In this document: piece after piece, positions 45,901 to 55,704 of the stretch | Layout: every line of letters starts with the position of its first letter | Numbering within the stretch: the stretch's first letter is position 1 | Assembly (NCBI RefSeq): GCF_030812855.1 | Contig: NZ_JAUSTK010000009.1 | Span: 62,001 to 126,000 of the forward strand | Reading direction: 5' to 3' | DNA from: Paenibacillus wynnii | GTDB lineage: Bacteria; Bacillota; Bacilli; Paenibacillales; Paenibacillaceae | DNA: 64,000 nucleotides | The notes under the pieces: model-generated | Database searches by the model: none | The model's input: the letters and a program-made list of their open reading frames with translations, nothing else | What the model was told of the DNA's origin: nothing | Made by a program: the position numbers and the translations under genes

Positions 45901-47583
45901 CAGTTGCCGGGACGTAAAGTTTATCCTTGGGTTGCTGAAGTACGCGGCTCCACAGCAGGTGTAGGTTTGATCTCACCTCCTCCGCATCATGATATTTACT
46001 CTATCGAGGATTTGGCAGAGCTGATCTATGATCTGAAGAATGCTAATCCCCGTGCAAATATTAACGTAAAGCTGGTATCTGAGGTGGGTGTCGGTACGAT
46101 TGCAGCCGGTGTTGCCAAGGGTCGTGCGGATATCATCCTTATTAGTGGATATGACGGTGGAACAGGGGCATCGCCGATGAACTCCATCCGTCATGCGGGC
46201 CTTCCTTGGGAACTGGGTCTGGCGGAGACTCATCAGACACTGATGCTGAACAATCTCCGTGATCGGGTTACTCTGGAAACGGACGGAAAAATGCTTAGCG
46301 GACGTGATTTGGCAGTCGCAATCTTGCTGGGAGCCGAAGAGTATGGCTTCTCCACTGCACCGTTAGTAGCTGTAGGCTGTATTATGATGCGTGTCTGTCA
46401 GATGGATACTTGTCCGGTTGGGGTAGCCACACAGAATCCTGAGCTTCGCAAGAATTTTGCGGGTGACCCACAGCATGTAGTTAACTTTATGACTTTTGTG
46501 GCACAGGACTTACGTGAAATTATGGCTAGTCTGGGTTTCCGCACTATTGAGGAAATGGTGGGACGTACAGATTGTCTGGACGCTTCCATAGTATCCACTC
46601 ACTGGAAGAAAAAGGGCGTAGACCTTTCCAGTCTGCTGCACACACCACACTTGGCTGAGGGAAGCACACGCTTCCGCAGCAAGCGTCAGAATCACGGACT
46701 GGAAGAAACATTGGATGTAAGCCAACTGCTTGAACTGGCAGCTCCAGCACTAGAATCGGGAACTCCAGTAGAAGTTTCCTTACCGATTACGAACGTTAAC
46801 CGTGCGGTCGGAACGATTCTGGGAAGTGAATTGACACGCAAATACGGCGCTGCCGGATTGCCGGACGATACCATTCAACTTAACTTCACAGGATCGGCTG
46901 GACAGAGTCTTGGAGCATTCGTACCTAAGGGCATCACAATTACGGTCGAGGGTGACTCTAATGACTATGTCGGTAAAGGGCTGTCAGGCGGCAAGCTGAT
47001 CTTGAAGCCGTCTTCGAAAGCGACCTTTGCTGCTGAAGATAACATCATTATCGGTAATACCGCGCTTTATGGAGCTACTGGCGGTGAAGCTTACATCAGC
47101 GGAATTGCTGGCGAACGCTTTGCAGTTCGTAACTCCGGTGCCAATGTGGTAGTAGAGGGCGTTGGCGACCATGGTTGTGAATATATGACGGGTGGACGCG
47201 TAGTTGTACTGGGCGGAACCGGCCGAAACTTCGCAGCGGGAATGTCAGGCGGTATCGCTTACGTCTACGATGCGGATAATAGCTTTATTAAACGCTGCAA
47301 TCTAGAGATGGTATTACTCGAGCGTGTGGAGGAGCAAGCGGAGATTGAAGAACTTCGCGGCCTGATTGTACAACATACGGAGCTTACTGGTAGTGCGGTT
47401 GGACAACGTATGCTTGATCAATGGGAAGAGCATCTTCCAAAGTTTGCTCGTGTAATTCCTAAGGATTACAAGCGGATGATGCAGCATATTCAGAAGGTTG
47501 AAGATGCAGGGTTAACGGGTGAGGCTGCGTTAATGGCTGCTTTTGAAGCAAACATGCGTGAACTGGCCCGTGTTGGCGGATAA
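42985..47583 (+). CDS. gltB: Glutamate synthase (NADPH/ferredoxin) large subunit
   Basis: Makes two glutamates from glutamine and 2-oxoglutarate. The 1532-residue protein contains the class II glutaminase domain, whose catalytic Cys23 ([13 protein letters not shown]) is exposed after removal of a 22-residue propeptide. The central domain comes next, then the FMN domain (about 860-1230: [41 protein letters not shown]). A [3Fe-4S] cluster set C1132-x5-C1138-x4-C1143 ([12 protein letters not shown]) and the C-terminal GXGXG beta-helix complete it. ATG 42985 is chosen with AGAAAGG seven bases upstream. The small subunit gene gltD does not follow; an ABC exporter does. Confidence 0.95.
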   Translation: MMRHTELPPKQGLYDPQFEKDACGMGFVAHIKGKPSHDIVSNALTMLFNMEHRGGQGSEPNSGDGAGIMLQIPHKFFAAEAKAIGFELPEQGQYGVGMIFLSHNEEIRARHEAQLNDIIAEEGQELLGYRDVPTFDEMLGKTAKAAKPYVRQVFIGRSLNITDDLAFERKLFVIRKRAELAIRYSGVEEGESFYLPSLSCRKIVYKGMLTTAQVGQFYIDLQNENLESAIALVHSRFSTNTFPSWERAHPYRFMIHNGEINTLRGNVNWMHARQSLFKSDVFGDDLAKIKPVINPDGSDTAMFDNTFEFLYLAGRSLPQVAMMMVPEPWGNHDSMDQKKKDFYEYHSSLMEPWDGPAAMGFTDGVQIGAILDRNGLRPSRYYVTKDDLIILSSEAGVLDIAPENILYKDRLRPGRMLLVDTKEGRIISDEEVKAAIASEQPYRQWLDEHLISLDELPDAPELPNPKHDNVQQLQQSFGYTFEDLRKVLEPMASTGQEAIGSMGYDSPLAVLSDRPQRLYNYFKQMFAQVTNPPIDAIREELVTSTTTTIGPERNLLKPEPESCRQISLDTPILSNEDFAKIRHVRRAGFKSMSIPILFPAELGAEGMKIAIDRLCEAADRVIGKGHNILILSDRGVDRENAAIPALLAVSSLHHHLIRQGTRTKVSILLESGEPREVHHYAVLLGYGVSAVNPYLAFESLDDMISQGLLRGISHEKAVKNYIKAATKSVVKILSKMGISTIQSYRGAQIFEAVGLNSAFVDRYFTWTPSRIGGIGLEEVAAEVLFTHNRAFTDKDGNDKVLDSGGEYQWRSDGEEHLFNPQTIHLLQHAVRSGDFATYKKFAALVQGENEKHLTIRSLLQFKPENAPVPLEEVEPAESIMKRFKTGAMSFGSISKEAHETLAIAMNRIGGKSNTGEGGEDPARFIPDSNGDSRRSAIKQVASGRFGVTSNYLVNADEIQIKMAQGAKPGEGGQLPGRKVYPWVAEVRGSTAGVGLISPPPHHDIYSIEDLAELIYDLKNANPRANINVKLVSEVGVGTIAAGVAKGRADIILISGYDGGTGASPMNSIRHAGLPWELGLAETHQTLMLNNLRDRVTLETDGKMLSGRDLAVAILLGAEEYGFSTAPLVAVGCIMMRVCQMDTCPVGVATQNPELRKNFAGDPQHVVNFMTFVAQDLREIMASLGFRTIEEMVGRTDCLDASIVSTHWKKKGVDLSSLLHTPHLAEGSTRFRSKRQNHGLEETLDVSQLLELAAPALESGTPVEVSLPITNVNRAVGTILGSELTRKYGAAGLPDDTIQLNFTGSAGQSLGAFVPKGITITVEGDSNDYVGKGLSGGKLILKPSSKATFAAEDNIIIGNTALYGATGGEAYISGIAGERFAVRNSGANVVVEGVGDHGCEYMTGGRVVVLGGTGRNFAAGMSGGIAYVYDADNSFIKRCNLEMVLLERVEEQAEIEELRGLIVQHTELTGSAVGQRMLDQWEEHLPKFARVIPKDYKRMMQHIQKVEDAGLTGEAALMAAFEANMRELARVGG

Positions 47584-47625
47584 TAAGAGATAGCTTAAAT
47601 CATCATATTATTTGAGCATTCATGT

Positions 47626-47676
47626 AAGAGGGACTCGATCTTTTTCCATAACGGAAGGGGTTGGGTCCCTTTTTTG
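47626..47676 (+). terminator. Terminator after gltB
   Basis: AGGGACTC (47629) pairs with GGGTCCCT (47663) around a long AT-rich loop and runs into T6. Confidence 0.75.
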
Positions 47677-47748
47677 CAATATATGTATATTGAAATTTCG
47701 GAAAAAGGGTAAATGTGGTAAACTGCTAAGAGAAAGGAAGTGAGACTT

Positions 47749-48675
47749 ATGATTAAAACGACAGATGAGTTGGAGCCTGTAGCCCGCTTGCAGGGAGTCA
47801 CTAAGAAAATAGGCTCCAAAACGCTGGTTGGTGACCTTACATTGGACATTCCGCCTGGCCAAATATTTGGCTTTCTGGGTCCGAACGGAGCAGGTAAAAC
47901 TACCACAATCCGTATGATGGTAGGTTTGATCTCGATTAGCCGCGGGGATATACTGATTTGCGGTCGGAGCATTAAGGATGAATTTGAAGAGGCCATTGCG
48001 AACATCGGTGCTATTGTTGAGAATCCTGAAATGTATAAGTTCCTGACAGGGTATCAGAATCTGCGCCAATATGCACGGATGGTGCCGGGGATAACGAAGC
48101 AGCGGATTGATGAGGTAGTAGAGCTTGTCGGGCTTGGGAAAAGAATCAACGATAGGGTTAAGACTTATTCGCTCGGAATGCGTCAGCGATTAGGTGTAGC
48201 ACAAGCATTGCTGCACCGACCAAAGCTGCTTATTCTTGATGAACCGACGAATGGGCTCGATCCGCAAGGGATCCGTGAGCTTCGGGATTATTTGCGCCGT
48301 CTTTGCCAAGAGGAAGGGACCACGGTATTTGTCTCCAGTCATCTCCTATCCGAGATGGAACTAATGTGCGATCGAATTGCTATTATCCAGAATGGTCGGT
48401 TGGTGGATGTGAAACAGCTTAAGGCAGTGGGGAATGCAACGGTGCCGATGGGTGAAACTTTGTTCGAGGTTGATAATGCAGAAGCTGCGCAGGAACTGAT
48501 TGGCAGCGGAACATTAAAAAGCGGGGGACTTGTTGTTGAGGCAGCCCGTGAGGAAATAGCAGAAATAAATGCAAGGCTGGTGTCGGGCGGTATTAAGGTA
48601 TACAGTATCAAGATGCTTTCCCGTTCACTCGAGGATCAATTCTTGGAGATTACTGGAGGTGAAGGCATTGGGTGA
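47749..48675 (+). CDS. ABC transporter ATP-binding protein (ABC-2 exporter type)
   Basis: A 308-residue ATPase of the BcrA/CcmA group: Walker A GPNGAGKTTT (about 42-51), Q-loop region GAIVENPEMYKFLTG, signature YSLGMRQRLGVAQAL, Walker B LLILDEPTNGLD, and H-loop SSHLLSEMELMCDR. The C-terminal 90 residues are typical of bacitracin-type exporters. ATG 47749 has AAAGGAAG eight bases upstream. The permease gene overlaps its end by eight bases, so translation is coupled. The substrate is unknown; antibiotic peptides are common for this class. Confidence 0.9.
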   Translation: MIKTTDELEPVARLQGVTKKIGSKTLVGDLTLDIPPGQIFGFLGPNGAGKTTTIRMMVGLISISRGDILICGRSIKDEFEEAIANIGAIVENPEMYKFLTGYQNLRQYARMVPGITKQRIDEVVELVGLGKRINDRVKTYSLGMRQRLGVAQALLHRPKLLILDEPTNGLDPQGIRELRDYLRRLCQEEGTTVFVSSHLLSEMELMCDRIAIIQNGRLVDVKQLKAVGNATVPMGETLFEVDNAEAAQELIGSGTLKSGGLVVEAAREEIAEINARLVSGGIKVYSIKMLSRSLEDQFLEITGGEGIG

Positions 48676-49453
48676 GTTCGCTGCTCTCATACATAATGAG
48701 AATATCAAAATTTATAGTCGTGTCCGCACATGGATTATGCTAGTTATTCTAGCCGTCATGAGTGCGTTGTTTCCGGTGTTGATCTATTACACAAGCGGAA
48801 GCGACTCATCAATTGAGCTATGGGGAAGCTTTCAAATCACAATAAGTATCGCTTTCTTCCTGAATACGATTTTCACCGTTGTTGTAGCATCCGACTCCGT
48901 TGCGGGCGAATTTACCTGGGGAACGATCAAGCTGCTGTTGATTCGCCCGTGGAGCCGCTCCAAGATATTACTGTCTAAATATATATCAGTGGTATTATTC
49001 AGTTTGCTAAGCACCGGGGTACTAATCGCCTTCGGTTTCGCATCTTCAGCTATATTTTCTTCTTCTACTGGAGAAGGAATGGCAACCGCAGCAAGCTGGA
49101 GTCCGGCTGAATATACTTTTTTGATTATTATGTGCCAATATATTGTACTGTTCCTGACCGCCGCAATTGCTTTTATGGTATCCACCGTATTTAGGGCTAG
49201 CGGTCTGGCTATCGGCTTATCGTTATTTATTATGTTTGCCAAGAATATTTTTATCTCGATCTTTAATCCGGAGCGTTACGAGTGGGCAAAGTATTTAATA
49301 TTCACCCACATGGATTTACAGGGGTACCTAGTATCAAAGACAGGTCCGGGCGGAGTGTCATTAGGGTTTGCCGTGACCATACTTGCCGTCTATTATGTTC
49401 TATTCCTGTTGGTTTCTTGGATGGTCTTCCGTAAAAGGGATGTCTCCACCTAA
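48668..49453 (+). CDS. ABC-2 type transporter permease
   Basis: The membrane partner of the ATPase before it, 261 residues with six hydrophobic segments (LVILAVMSALFPVLIYY, FLNTIFTVVVASDSVAGEFTWGTIKLLL and others). The segment ASDSVAGEFTWGTIKLLLIRP is typical of ABC-2 permeases of the bacitracin exporter class. TTG 48668 with GGAGGT eight bases upstream is chosen; the frame is open further upstream but inside the ATPase gene. Confidence 0.87.
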   Translation: MGEFAALIHNENIKIYSRVRTWIMLVILAVMSALFPVLIYYTSGSDSSIELWGSFQITISIAFFLNTIFTVVVASDSVAGEFTWGTIKLLLIRPWSRSKILLSKYISVVLFSLLSTGVLIAFGFASSAIFSSSTGEGMATAASWSPAEYTFLIIMCQYIVLFLTAAIAFMVSTVFRASGLAIGLSLFIMFAKNIFISIFNPERYEWAKYLIFTHMDLQGYLVSKTGPGGVSLGFAVTILAVYYVLFLLVSWMVFRKRDVST

Positions 49454-49473
49454 GACTTGAAAGAAGTGCAGCC

Positions 49474-49923
49474 TTAACCGGCTTCCCGAGAGTCCTGCTG
49501 TTTAGAAGCACGTGTATTCTTCTTATTCATATTGGTTTCAATGTCTAACCCGCCCGTCTTGTCAGGGGCGGGTTGTTCTGTCATGGACACAGAGCCGTTC
49601 AACAGTCCGCCCTCCATAATGGAAAGGGTACAGGAGGTGATGTTTCCATAAATCTGTCCGCTCCCCAACATGAGGATATGGCGTTCTGCAGAGATATCTC
49701 CGAAGACTTTTCCAGCTATAATAATTTCCTCTGCGACAATGCTTGCATGAACAGTTCCTTGTTCCCCAACAGTGACGGTACCGCTGCAATGAATTTCACC
49801 GCTAAAAGACCCTTCAATCCGCAAATTCGTATCACAATGAACCTTACCCTCGAGAGTTCCTCCATGTCCGATCAGTGTGTCCGTTGACTTGAAAGGGGAG
49901 CGCTGCTGCCTCTGTATCCACAT
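49474..49923 (-). CDS. Bactofilin (polymer-forming cytoskeletal protein)
   Basis: A 149-residue bactofilin. The central beta-helix (about 15-115) is made of short repeats such as GTLEGKVHCDTNLRIEGSF, SGTVTVGEQGTVHASIVAEE and IIIAGKVFGDISAERHI, and the tail is charged and disordered. Bactofilins polymerise without nucleotide and position cell-wall enzymes. ATG 49923 has AGGAGG seven bases upstream. It lies 42 bases downstream of an M23 peptidase gene on the same strand, a recurrent pairing in bacteria that suggests they act together in wall shaping. Confidence 0.93.
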   Translation of the reverse strand: MWIQRQQRSPFKSTDTLIGHGGTLEGKVHCDTNLRIEGSFSGEIHCSGTVTVGEQGTVHASIVAEEIIIAGKVFGDISAERHILMLGSGQIYGNITSCTLSIMEGGLLNGSVSMTEQPAPDKTGGLDIETNMNKKNTRASKQQDSREAG

Positions 49924-49965
49924 AATTAGTCCTCCTATACTTTCCATATGGCTCTGCATTGTACC

Positions 49966-51018
49966 CTATGAATTCTGCTGTATATACCCCATTGGGTTAA
50001 CGGGTTTGTTCTGTTTAACGACCTGAAAGTGGAGATGAGGACCTGTACTGCGGCCTGTACTGCCCAGCCCCCCAATCTTCTGTCCTTTGACAACCTTCTC
50101 ACCGGGAGAGACATTCATACTGCTGAGGTGCATGTACCAGGTTTCTAATCCGTTACTATGCTTGATAACGATGAATTTTCCCCGGGCACCCTTTTGATCT
50201 ACCGTAATAACCTCCCCGTCCTGAGCTGAAAATACAGGATCACCGATATCGCCGGCAATATCAATACCGGAGTGGAATGCGGATGATCCCTTGAACGGAT
50301 CGGTTCGATAGCCGAAGCTCGAAGTAATAACTTTAGAAAGAGTCGGCCACATCACGGCTGATGACAGCTTTGATTTCGGGGTGGTTATTTTTGTTGCTTG
50401 CAGAGTATCCGCCTTTTTCGCTTGTGAGATGGTAACAGGAATACTGTTAACCATTTCTTCTAAGATACTGCGTATTTCCGCAAAGTCATCTTTAGTTTCC
50501 TGCACCAGATTTACAGCTTCGCTATTGTACACGGCGATGTATTCACCGCCAACCTGCGAGCTGGAGGATAACTTAACGGGATGGTTTATAACCCCGGAGC
50601 TTGAGCTAGTGGTTACGTTATTGCTCTCTTTAGAGTCTGGGCTGTTTTGCTTTTGAATTAAACTCTGCAGTTGCTGTTCCAGCTCACTTACACTTTTCAG
50701 CTTGTCTTTGATATTGTCTGCCTCTTCGGAGAGATCAGTCACCTCCATTTGCAACTGCTGCAGCGCCTCCTCTTTGTCAGCGACCTGTATTTCCATACGT
50801 AGATTATGAAGTGAGAGAGCTGCAGCTTCTGCCTCGAGCTGGGCGATGGATTGGGAAGAATGATAATGCATGGAAGTGACCAAGCTGGAGATGGAGAGAG
50901 CGGCCGCGGCGGGAATGGCAAATGCCAATGGCTTCGAAATCCGAAGCTGTCTGACGGGACGCCCGGCATCCCGGACGACGAGCAGCGTAATCTGATTATG
51001 ATCTGGCTGACTCTTCAT
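49966..51018 (-). CDS. M23 family metallopeptidase (LytM domain) with coiled coil
   Basis: A membrane-anchored peptidoglycan endopeptidase or its inactive relative. The 350-residue protein has a short cytoplasmic start, one transmembrane helix (about 30-48), a coiled coil (52-130) and a C-terminal M23 domain (about 225-345). The zinc motifs are complete: FHSGIDIAG (HxxxD) and HLHF with a further His in TWYMHLS, so it should be active. It is the first gene of a two-gene unit with the bactofilin. The start has GGAGACGTC-type spacing. Confidence 0.92.
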   Translation of the reverse strand: MKSQPDHNQITLLVVRDAGRPVRQLRISKPLAFAIPAAAALSISSLVTSMHYHSSQSIAQLEAEAAALSLHNLRMEIQVADKEEALQQLQMEVTDLSEEADNIKDKLKSVSELEQQLQSLIQKQNSPDSKESNNVTTSSSSGVINHPVKLSSSSQVGGEYIAVYNSEAVNLVQETKDDFAEIRSILEEMVNSIPVTISQAKKADTLQATKITTPKSKLSSAVMWPTLSKVITSSFGYRTDPFKGSSAFHSGIDIAGDIGDPVFSAQDGEVITVDQKGARGKFIVIKHSNGLETWYMHLSSMNVSPGEKVVKGQKIGGLGSTGRSTGPHLHFQVVKQNKPVNPMGYIQQNS

Positions 51019-51240
51019 GACGTCTCCTTCCTGCGGTTTCGAGAACCGCTAGAGTTGCAAAGTGTAATTATTTTTAACCTAAGGGCTCATCCGTTTTCTC
51101 TTACTACTCTATGTATTCAGTTATATTGAGGAACATGACAAAGGTTGCTTGAATAAAGGAAGGGAATCTCGGCAAAACCAATAGAGTATGGAGACAGGTT
51201 ATTGCTATTAGTACCCGGTCACACAGGGGGAGTTGAGAGT

Positions 51241-52671
51241 ATGAAGACAGTCGCGATTATTTTGTGCCTTTTTTACATCCAAATGGCTATTATTTTACTT
51301 CTGGAGTTTCGTCGTCCGCAAAGAACCGTCGCCTGGTTGTTTATTTTGTTATGCTGTCCGCCACTGGGGCTGCTGTTTTATTACTATTTTGGTCGTGATT
51401 ATAGGCAGATCCAACAAATTAATAAGCGGAAAATCCCCTTGTTGCGAGAGTTAAGGGAACATGTAAAGAATAGATGTCTCGTGGTGGAAAATCCGGAGGA
51501 TAGCGGCAATTCGGCTTTTAACAACCAGATGGATTTGCTTCAACTGCTCTCCCATCTGCCAAAGGGTCCAATTACCGGGAGAAATCAGAGTCGTTTTTTA
51601 TTTAATGGTCATGAAGCGTTTGATGCCATGCTTGAAACCATGGAGTCGGCACAAGAGCACATACACTTGGAATATTACACCTTTAATTCGGATATTATCG
51701 GTGAGCGGTTTCAGAAGCTTCTGATTCGAAAGGCACGGCAGGGTATAAAGGTACGGCTTCTATGCGATGGTACTGGCAGTTTAAAGTTAAGTCGGAAGTT
51801 TATTAAGCAATTGAAAAGTGGGGGGGTGGAATTTCACTTCTTTCTTCCTCCACTTTTGAGTTTCATGGAGCGCCGATTAAATTACCGAAATCACCGCAAG
51901 ATTCTAATTGTTGACGGTCTCATCGGCTTTACCGGGGGTATGAATGTGGGGGATGATTATTTATTAAAGGCTACCGGAATAGGGAGTTGGAGAGATACTC
52001 ACTTACAGCTGGAGGGGGACTGTGTCTATTATCTGCAATTTGTATTCCTTAAGGATTGGAGACTTGCTTCCGGTGAGCGGCTTAGCCATCCCCGCTTGTT
52101 TCCTATTCACCCCTGCCAGGGTACAGAAGCCATTAAAATCGTCATAAGCGGTCCTGATGAGGATGTGGATGCATCAGAGGAGATCTGTTTTGCCTCGCTG
52201 TGTGCAGCCAAGCGCCGTATCTGGATTACCACGCCCTATTTTATTCCCGATTCCCCCATTATTCGGGCTCTTAAAACTGCACGGCTCCGCGGGGTGGAAG
52301 TAATAATTATGATTCCCGGTAAACCCGATGTGGAATTTGTATATCAGGCTTCACTGTCCTACGTTGAGGATTTACAGGATGCAGGTGTAAAGTTCTATAA
52401 ATATCGAGGCGGGTTTATACATGCAAAAATTATCATTGTGGATGATCTTTTAGTGTCCGTAGGTGGCCCAAATCTGGATATGAGAAGTCTCTACACTAAT
52501 TTTGAATGTTCTACAGTGTTACTGTCTCCAGAGAGCATCACTAAGATTGCTGCTCAATACCAGGTTGATCTGGAGAATTCGGACTTGATAGATCCGGAAA
52601 TATTTAAAAAGCGGGGTCGTTTAGTTAAACTCAGGGAAAATCTGAGTAAATTGTTGTCGCCGCTGTTATGA
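51241..52671 (+). CDS. cls: Cardiolipin synthase (phospholipase D family)
   Basis: Condenses phosphatidylglycerol into cardiolipin at the membrane. The 476-residue protein has two N-terminal helices (about 3-22 and 31-50) joined by FRRPQRTVAW, and two PLD motifs: NHRKILIVDGLIGFTGGMN and IHAKIIIVDDLLVSVGG. The length is typical. ATG 51241 has GGGGGAG eight bases upstream; the frame is open to a TTG at 51202, which lacks a site. Confidence 0.93.
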   Translation: MKTVAIILCLFYIQMAIILLLEFRRPQRTVAWLFILLCCPPLGLLFYYYFGRDYRQIQQINKRKIPLLRELREHVKNRCLVVENPEDSGNSAFNNQMDLLQLLSHLPKGPITGRNQSRFLFNGHEAFDAMLETMESAQEHIHLEYYTFNSDIIGERFQKLLIRKARQGIKVRLLCDGTGSLKLSRKFIKQLKSGGVEFHFFLPPLLSFMERRLNYRNHRKILIVDGLIGFTGGMNVGDDYLLKATGIGSWRDTHLQLEGDCVYYLQFVFLKDWRLASGERLSHPRLFPIHPCQGTEAIKIVISGPDEDVDASEEICFASLCAAKRRIWITTPYFIPDSPIIRALKTARLRGVEVIIMIPGKPDVEFVYQASLSYVEDLQDAGVKFYKYRGGFIHAKIIIVDDLLVSVGGPNLDMRSLYTNFECSTVLLSPESITKIAAQYQVDLENSDLIDPEIFKKRGRLVKLRENLSKLLSPLL

Positions 52672-52763
52672 GTGGATGGTTAGCATTCCTTCATGAAATG
52701 AGGTTCAGTATGATATAATAAAGTATATTAAAAAAACTATACTGTAATTTTAGGGGGAGTTCT

Positions 52764-53672
52764 ATGAATGTAAGCCAACAAATGTTGACTAAAAAGGAAT
52801 TCAACAAACCGCAAAAATCTGGGGCTTTTAAAACAGCTAAGCTGGCTCAGAGGATCATTATGATCATTATCGGAGCGGCTATGATGTCCGTTGCACTTGA
52901 GATTTTCCTCGTTCCCAATCAATTAATTGATGGCGGAATCACCGGTATTTCCATTATGCTTTCACATATTTTTGAAATTCCCCTCGGTATTTTATTAACC
53001 TTACTGAACCTTCCGTTTTTAATCATCGGGTATAAGCAGATTGGCAAGACGTTCGCTTTATCCACTTTGTTTGCTGTTGTGCTCATGTCTATCGGTACTC
53101 AACTGTTGCATCCAGTCCAACCTATGACGGTTGAACCGCTGCTTGCTGCGGTATTTGGGGGTGTGATTCTCGGAGTGGGTGTCGGACTTGTAGTGCGTTA
53201 TGGAGGATCGCTGGATGGTACGGAAATTGTGGCCATTCTGGTCTCTAAGAAGCTTCCTTTCTCTGTAGGAGAGGTCGTTATGTTCTTTAACCTGTTTATT
53301 TTGTCAGGAGCAGGTTTTGTATTTGGCTGGAATAATGCCATGTTCTCACTGATTGCCTACTATATCGCATTTAAGATGATCGATGTAACGCTTGAAGGTC
53401 TGGATCAATCGAAGTCTGTCTGGATTATCAGTGATAAATTCCGAGATATTGGTGAGGCACTGACGGAGCGTTTAGGACGTGGTGTTACTTACCTGGAAGG
53501 TGAAGGCGGGTTTTCAGGTGACAACAAAAAAGTTATCTTTGTAGTCATCACACGTCTTGAAGAAGCGAAGCTTAAAGCTATCGTTGAGGATTGGGATACG
53601 GATGCATTTGTTGCAATCGGTAATATCCATGATGTTAAGGGTGGGCGTTTCAAGAAAAGAGCCATCCATTAG
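52764..53672 (+). CDS. YitT family membrane protein
   Basis: A 302-residue protein with five to six N-terminal helices (about 28-200; IGAAMMSVALEIFLVPNQLIDGGITGISIML) and a C-terminal DUF2179 domain (about 215-295; VWIISDKFRDIGEALTERLGRGVTYLEGEGGFSG). The function of the family is not established. The ribosome site AGGGGGAG is seven bases before ATG. The gene is followed by a bidirectional terminator. Confidence 0.92.
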   Translation: MNVSQQMLTKKEFNKPQKSGAFKTAKLAQRIIMIIIGAAMMSVALEIFLVPNQLIDGGITGISIMLSHIFEIPLGILLTLLNLPFLIIGYKQIGKTFALSTLFAVVLMSIGTQLLHPVQPMTVEPLLAAVFGGVILGVGVGLVVRYGGSLDGTEIVAILVSKKLPFSVGEVVMFFNLFILSGAGFVFGWNNAMFSLIAYYIAFKMIDVTLEGLDQSKSVWIISDKFRDIGEALTERLGRGVTYLEGEGGFSGDNKKVIFVVITRLEEAKLKAIVEDWDTDAFVAIGNIHDVKGGRFKKRAIH

Positions 53673-53801
53673 CCGAGTTCATATACAAGCTCTACTTAAC
53701 TGAAAGGCATTTGTACGTAAGATTAGAGCAATAAATGCGGCGGGGAAATTCCTGTGGTCGTATTCTCATATATATTACTTTCGTCCACGAGTTGGGCGTT
53801 G

Positions 53802-53847
53802 GATCAGCCCGTAGCATGGGTTCATGCTGCGGGCTGATCTTTATTTT
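53802..53847. terminator. Bidirectional terminator
   Basis: A 17-bp perfect stem (GATCAGCCCGTAGCATG with its complement, loop GGTT) followed by TTTATTTT, between yitT and the convergent NHEJ operon. Confidence 0.92.
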
Positions 53848-54725
53848 AGCTGTCTGATAATATCTTCCACCGGCTGAGGGGGCACCTTTTCTATCAAATC
53901 TCCTAAGCGGCCCAATCGCTCTTCAATGTTCAGCAGGTGAAAGTCAGTAGGAGCCACATCCTTATCGACCTCGGCCCAGGTTAGAGGTGTAGATACAGTA
54001 GCTAATGGGCGTGCGCGCGGAGTATAAGGAGCTGCTAAAGTTTTCCCCCCGAAATGTTGAAGGTAGTCAAAATAAATTTTATCCCCACGGTCTTTCTTCA
54101 AACGTTCCAGTGTGAATAGTCCCGGGTATTTTTCGGTGACAAAACGTCCGACAAAGTGGCCGATTTTACGAAGCTCCAAAAAGGTGACACCCGGTTTAAC
54201 GGGAATAATAATTTGAATACCGGTGGCCCCGGAAGTCTTGGGTACGGAGTTCAATCCAAGTGAGCTAAGCACGCGCCCTACAATAGATGCAGCTTCCATA
54301 ATACGGGGTTCGATCTCAAGGGAGGGATCCAGATCGATCATCCATTCACAGGGGAGGTCGCTGCCGATATAGTGTAAGGAGGGGTGGAATTCCAGTGCGG
54401 CGAGATTGCCAAGCCAGAGCAGTTCGGGCAAACCTTCAAGCACAATATAAGTGATGTTGTCTTGAGTATAGGTTTGAACGAAGGGAGGCAAGGGATCGGG
54501 TGCATTTTTTTGATAAAAAGACATCCCCCCTACACCATGGGGATAGCGGATGACCGTCAGCAACCGTTTTTGGCAATAGCGGAGCAGATACGGGGATAAG
54601 GCGGCAAGCTTTTCTAAATAGATTCGTTTCGTGATGCCGCGCTCGGGCCAGAGCAACTTATCTGGATTGGTGATGGATAAGGTTTGGCCGTGTATGGTAA
54701 TAGAGCCTTTGACGGATACCGGCAT
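53841..54725 (-). CDS. ligD: LigD-type DNA polymerase/primase domain protein
   Basis: Stand-alone LigD polymerase domain (AEP superfamily) that fills gaps during non-homologous end joining. The 294-residue protein has SITNPDKLLWPERGITK at the start, the metal-binding MIDLDPS (DxD), SGATGIQIIIPVKPG, and ARPLATVSTPLTWAEV near the end. The ligase domain is encoded by a separate upstream gene 16 bases away, and no phosphoesterase domain is present. Last gene of ku-lig-pol. Confidence 0.93.
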   Translation of the reverse strand: MPVSVKGSITIHGQTLSITNPDKLLWPERGITKRIYLEKLAALSPYLLRYCQKRLLTVIRYPHGVGGMSFYQKNAPDPLPPFVQTYTQDNITYIVLEGLPELLWLGNLAALEFHPSLHYIGSDLPCEWMIDLDPSLEIEPRIMEAASIVGRVLSSLGLNSVPKTSGATGIQIIIPVKPGVTFLELRKIGHFVGRFVTEKYPGLFTLERLKKDRGDKIYFDYLQHFGGKTLAAPYTPRARPLATVSTPLTWAEVDKDVAPTDFHLLNIEERLGRLGDLIEKVPPQPVEDIIRQLK

Positions 54726-54741
54726 ATAAATGTCCTCCTTT

Positions 54742-55692
54742 CTAGTTTTTTTGCCCCGTTAATCTGCATTCCCTAGGTGGAATATCCACTGAAGCCTGAA
54801 TCACCGGGTGGCGAAGCGTACCTGAAGGGTTCCACTCCAGAAAATGAACCTTAAAGACCAACTGAGGGGAAACCCAGAAAGCTCCTGCATAGCGCTGTGG
54901 GAGGTTGGTAAAAGGCATGGTTGGGGTAGCAAGCTTAAGGGCTTGGTTAGTCAACAGGCGCCAGTCCTCCATTTTCAATCTTCCGGAACCTGCATGGCCT
55001 ATATATTGCAATCTTCCTTCTTCGTCATACAGGCCCAGCAGAAGGGCGTTAACCCGTCCATCTCGAAAGGTAACGCCTCCGGCTACGGCTGTGACGTCGG
55101 AAATGATTTTTCGTTTTTGCCAGCGTTTGTCTTTTCCGCCTGGAGTATAGGTGCTAGAGAGGTCTTTACACATAATCCCTTCTAATTCATGGGATTGGGC
55201 TGAAGCCCAAAGTTCTTCCGGATTCGTATAGCTAGGGACAATTTGAACATGCGGATATGGGATTAACATTTCCTTAAGCAGTGCCTGTCGACTTGATAAG
55301 GGCTGGTTGAGTGTCCAAATCCCGTTGCAAAATAAAATATCGAATACCATATAAATGACCTGTATCTGATCCTTTGCTGAGCGGATGGCGGCTTCTTTCC
55401 TTAAGCTGTCACGCCTCATGACCTCTTGGAAGGAGGGTTTTCCGTTGCTTAGCGCAATAATTTCTCCATCCAGAATAACGGAGTCTGCCTTGCAGTAAGC
55501 CTTGATGTCTGTAAGCTCAGGGTATTGCGGAGTTCTGCGATTCCCCCGACGGTTAATTAGCTCCGTGCAACCCCCGTCATAATAGGACAGCATACGAACG
55601 CCATCCCATTTGATCTGGGCAATCCATGTATCTCCAACGGGAAGCTGATTCGTAAGGATCGGCTCAAAAGGTATAATAGGAGAAAATTTCAT
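54742..55692 (-). CDS. ATP-dependent DNA ligase (LigD ligase domain)
   Basis: Seals broken ends in non-homologous end joining. The 316-residue protein has the nucleotidyltransferase motif I QIKWDGVRM with Lys28 as the adenylated residue, DSVILDGEIIAL, VFDILF, EGIMCKDLSS and KRKI (motif V), followed by an OB-fold domain (about 205-310). It is separated by 12 bases from ku upstream and 16 from the polymerase gene downstream. In many bacteria ligase and polymerase are fused as LigD; here they are split. Confidence 0.93.
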   Translation of the reverse strand: MKFSPIIPFEPILTNQLPVGDTWIAQIKWDGVRMLSYYDGGCTELINRRGNRRTPQYPELTDIKAYCKADSVILDGEIIALSNGKPSFQEVMRRDSLRKEAAIRSAKDQIQVIYMVFDILFCNGIWTLNQPLSSRQALLKEMLIPYPHVQIVPSYTNPEELWASAQSHELEGIMCKDLSSTYTPGGKDKRWQKRKIISDVTAVAGGVTFRDGRVNALLLGLYDEEGRLQYIGHAGSGRLKMEDWRLLTNQALKLATPTMPFTNLPQRYAGAFWVSPQLVFKVHFLEWNPSGTLRHPVIQASVDIPPRECRLTGQKN

Positions 55693-55704
55693 TAGCCGAT
55701 CCCC

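Noticed and set aside
48569-48667. Upstream extension of the ABC permease frame
   Set aside because: It overlaps the well-supported ATPase gene; TTG 48668 has GGAGGT upstream.
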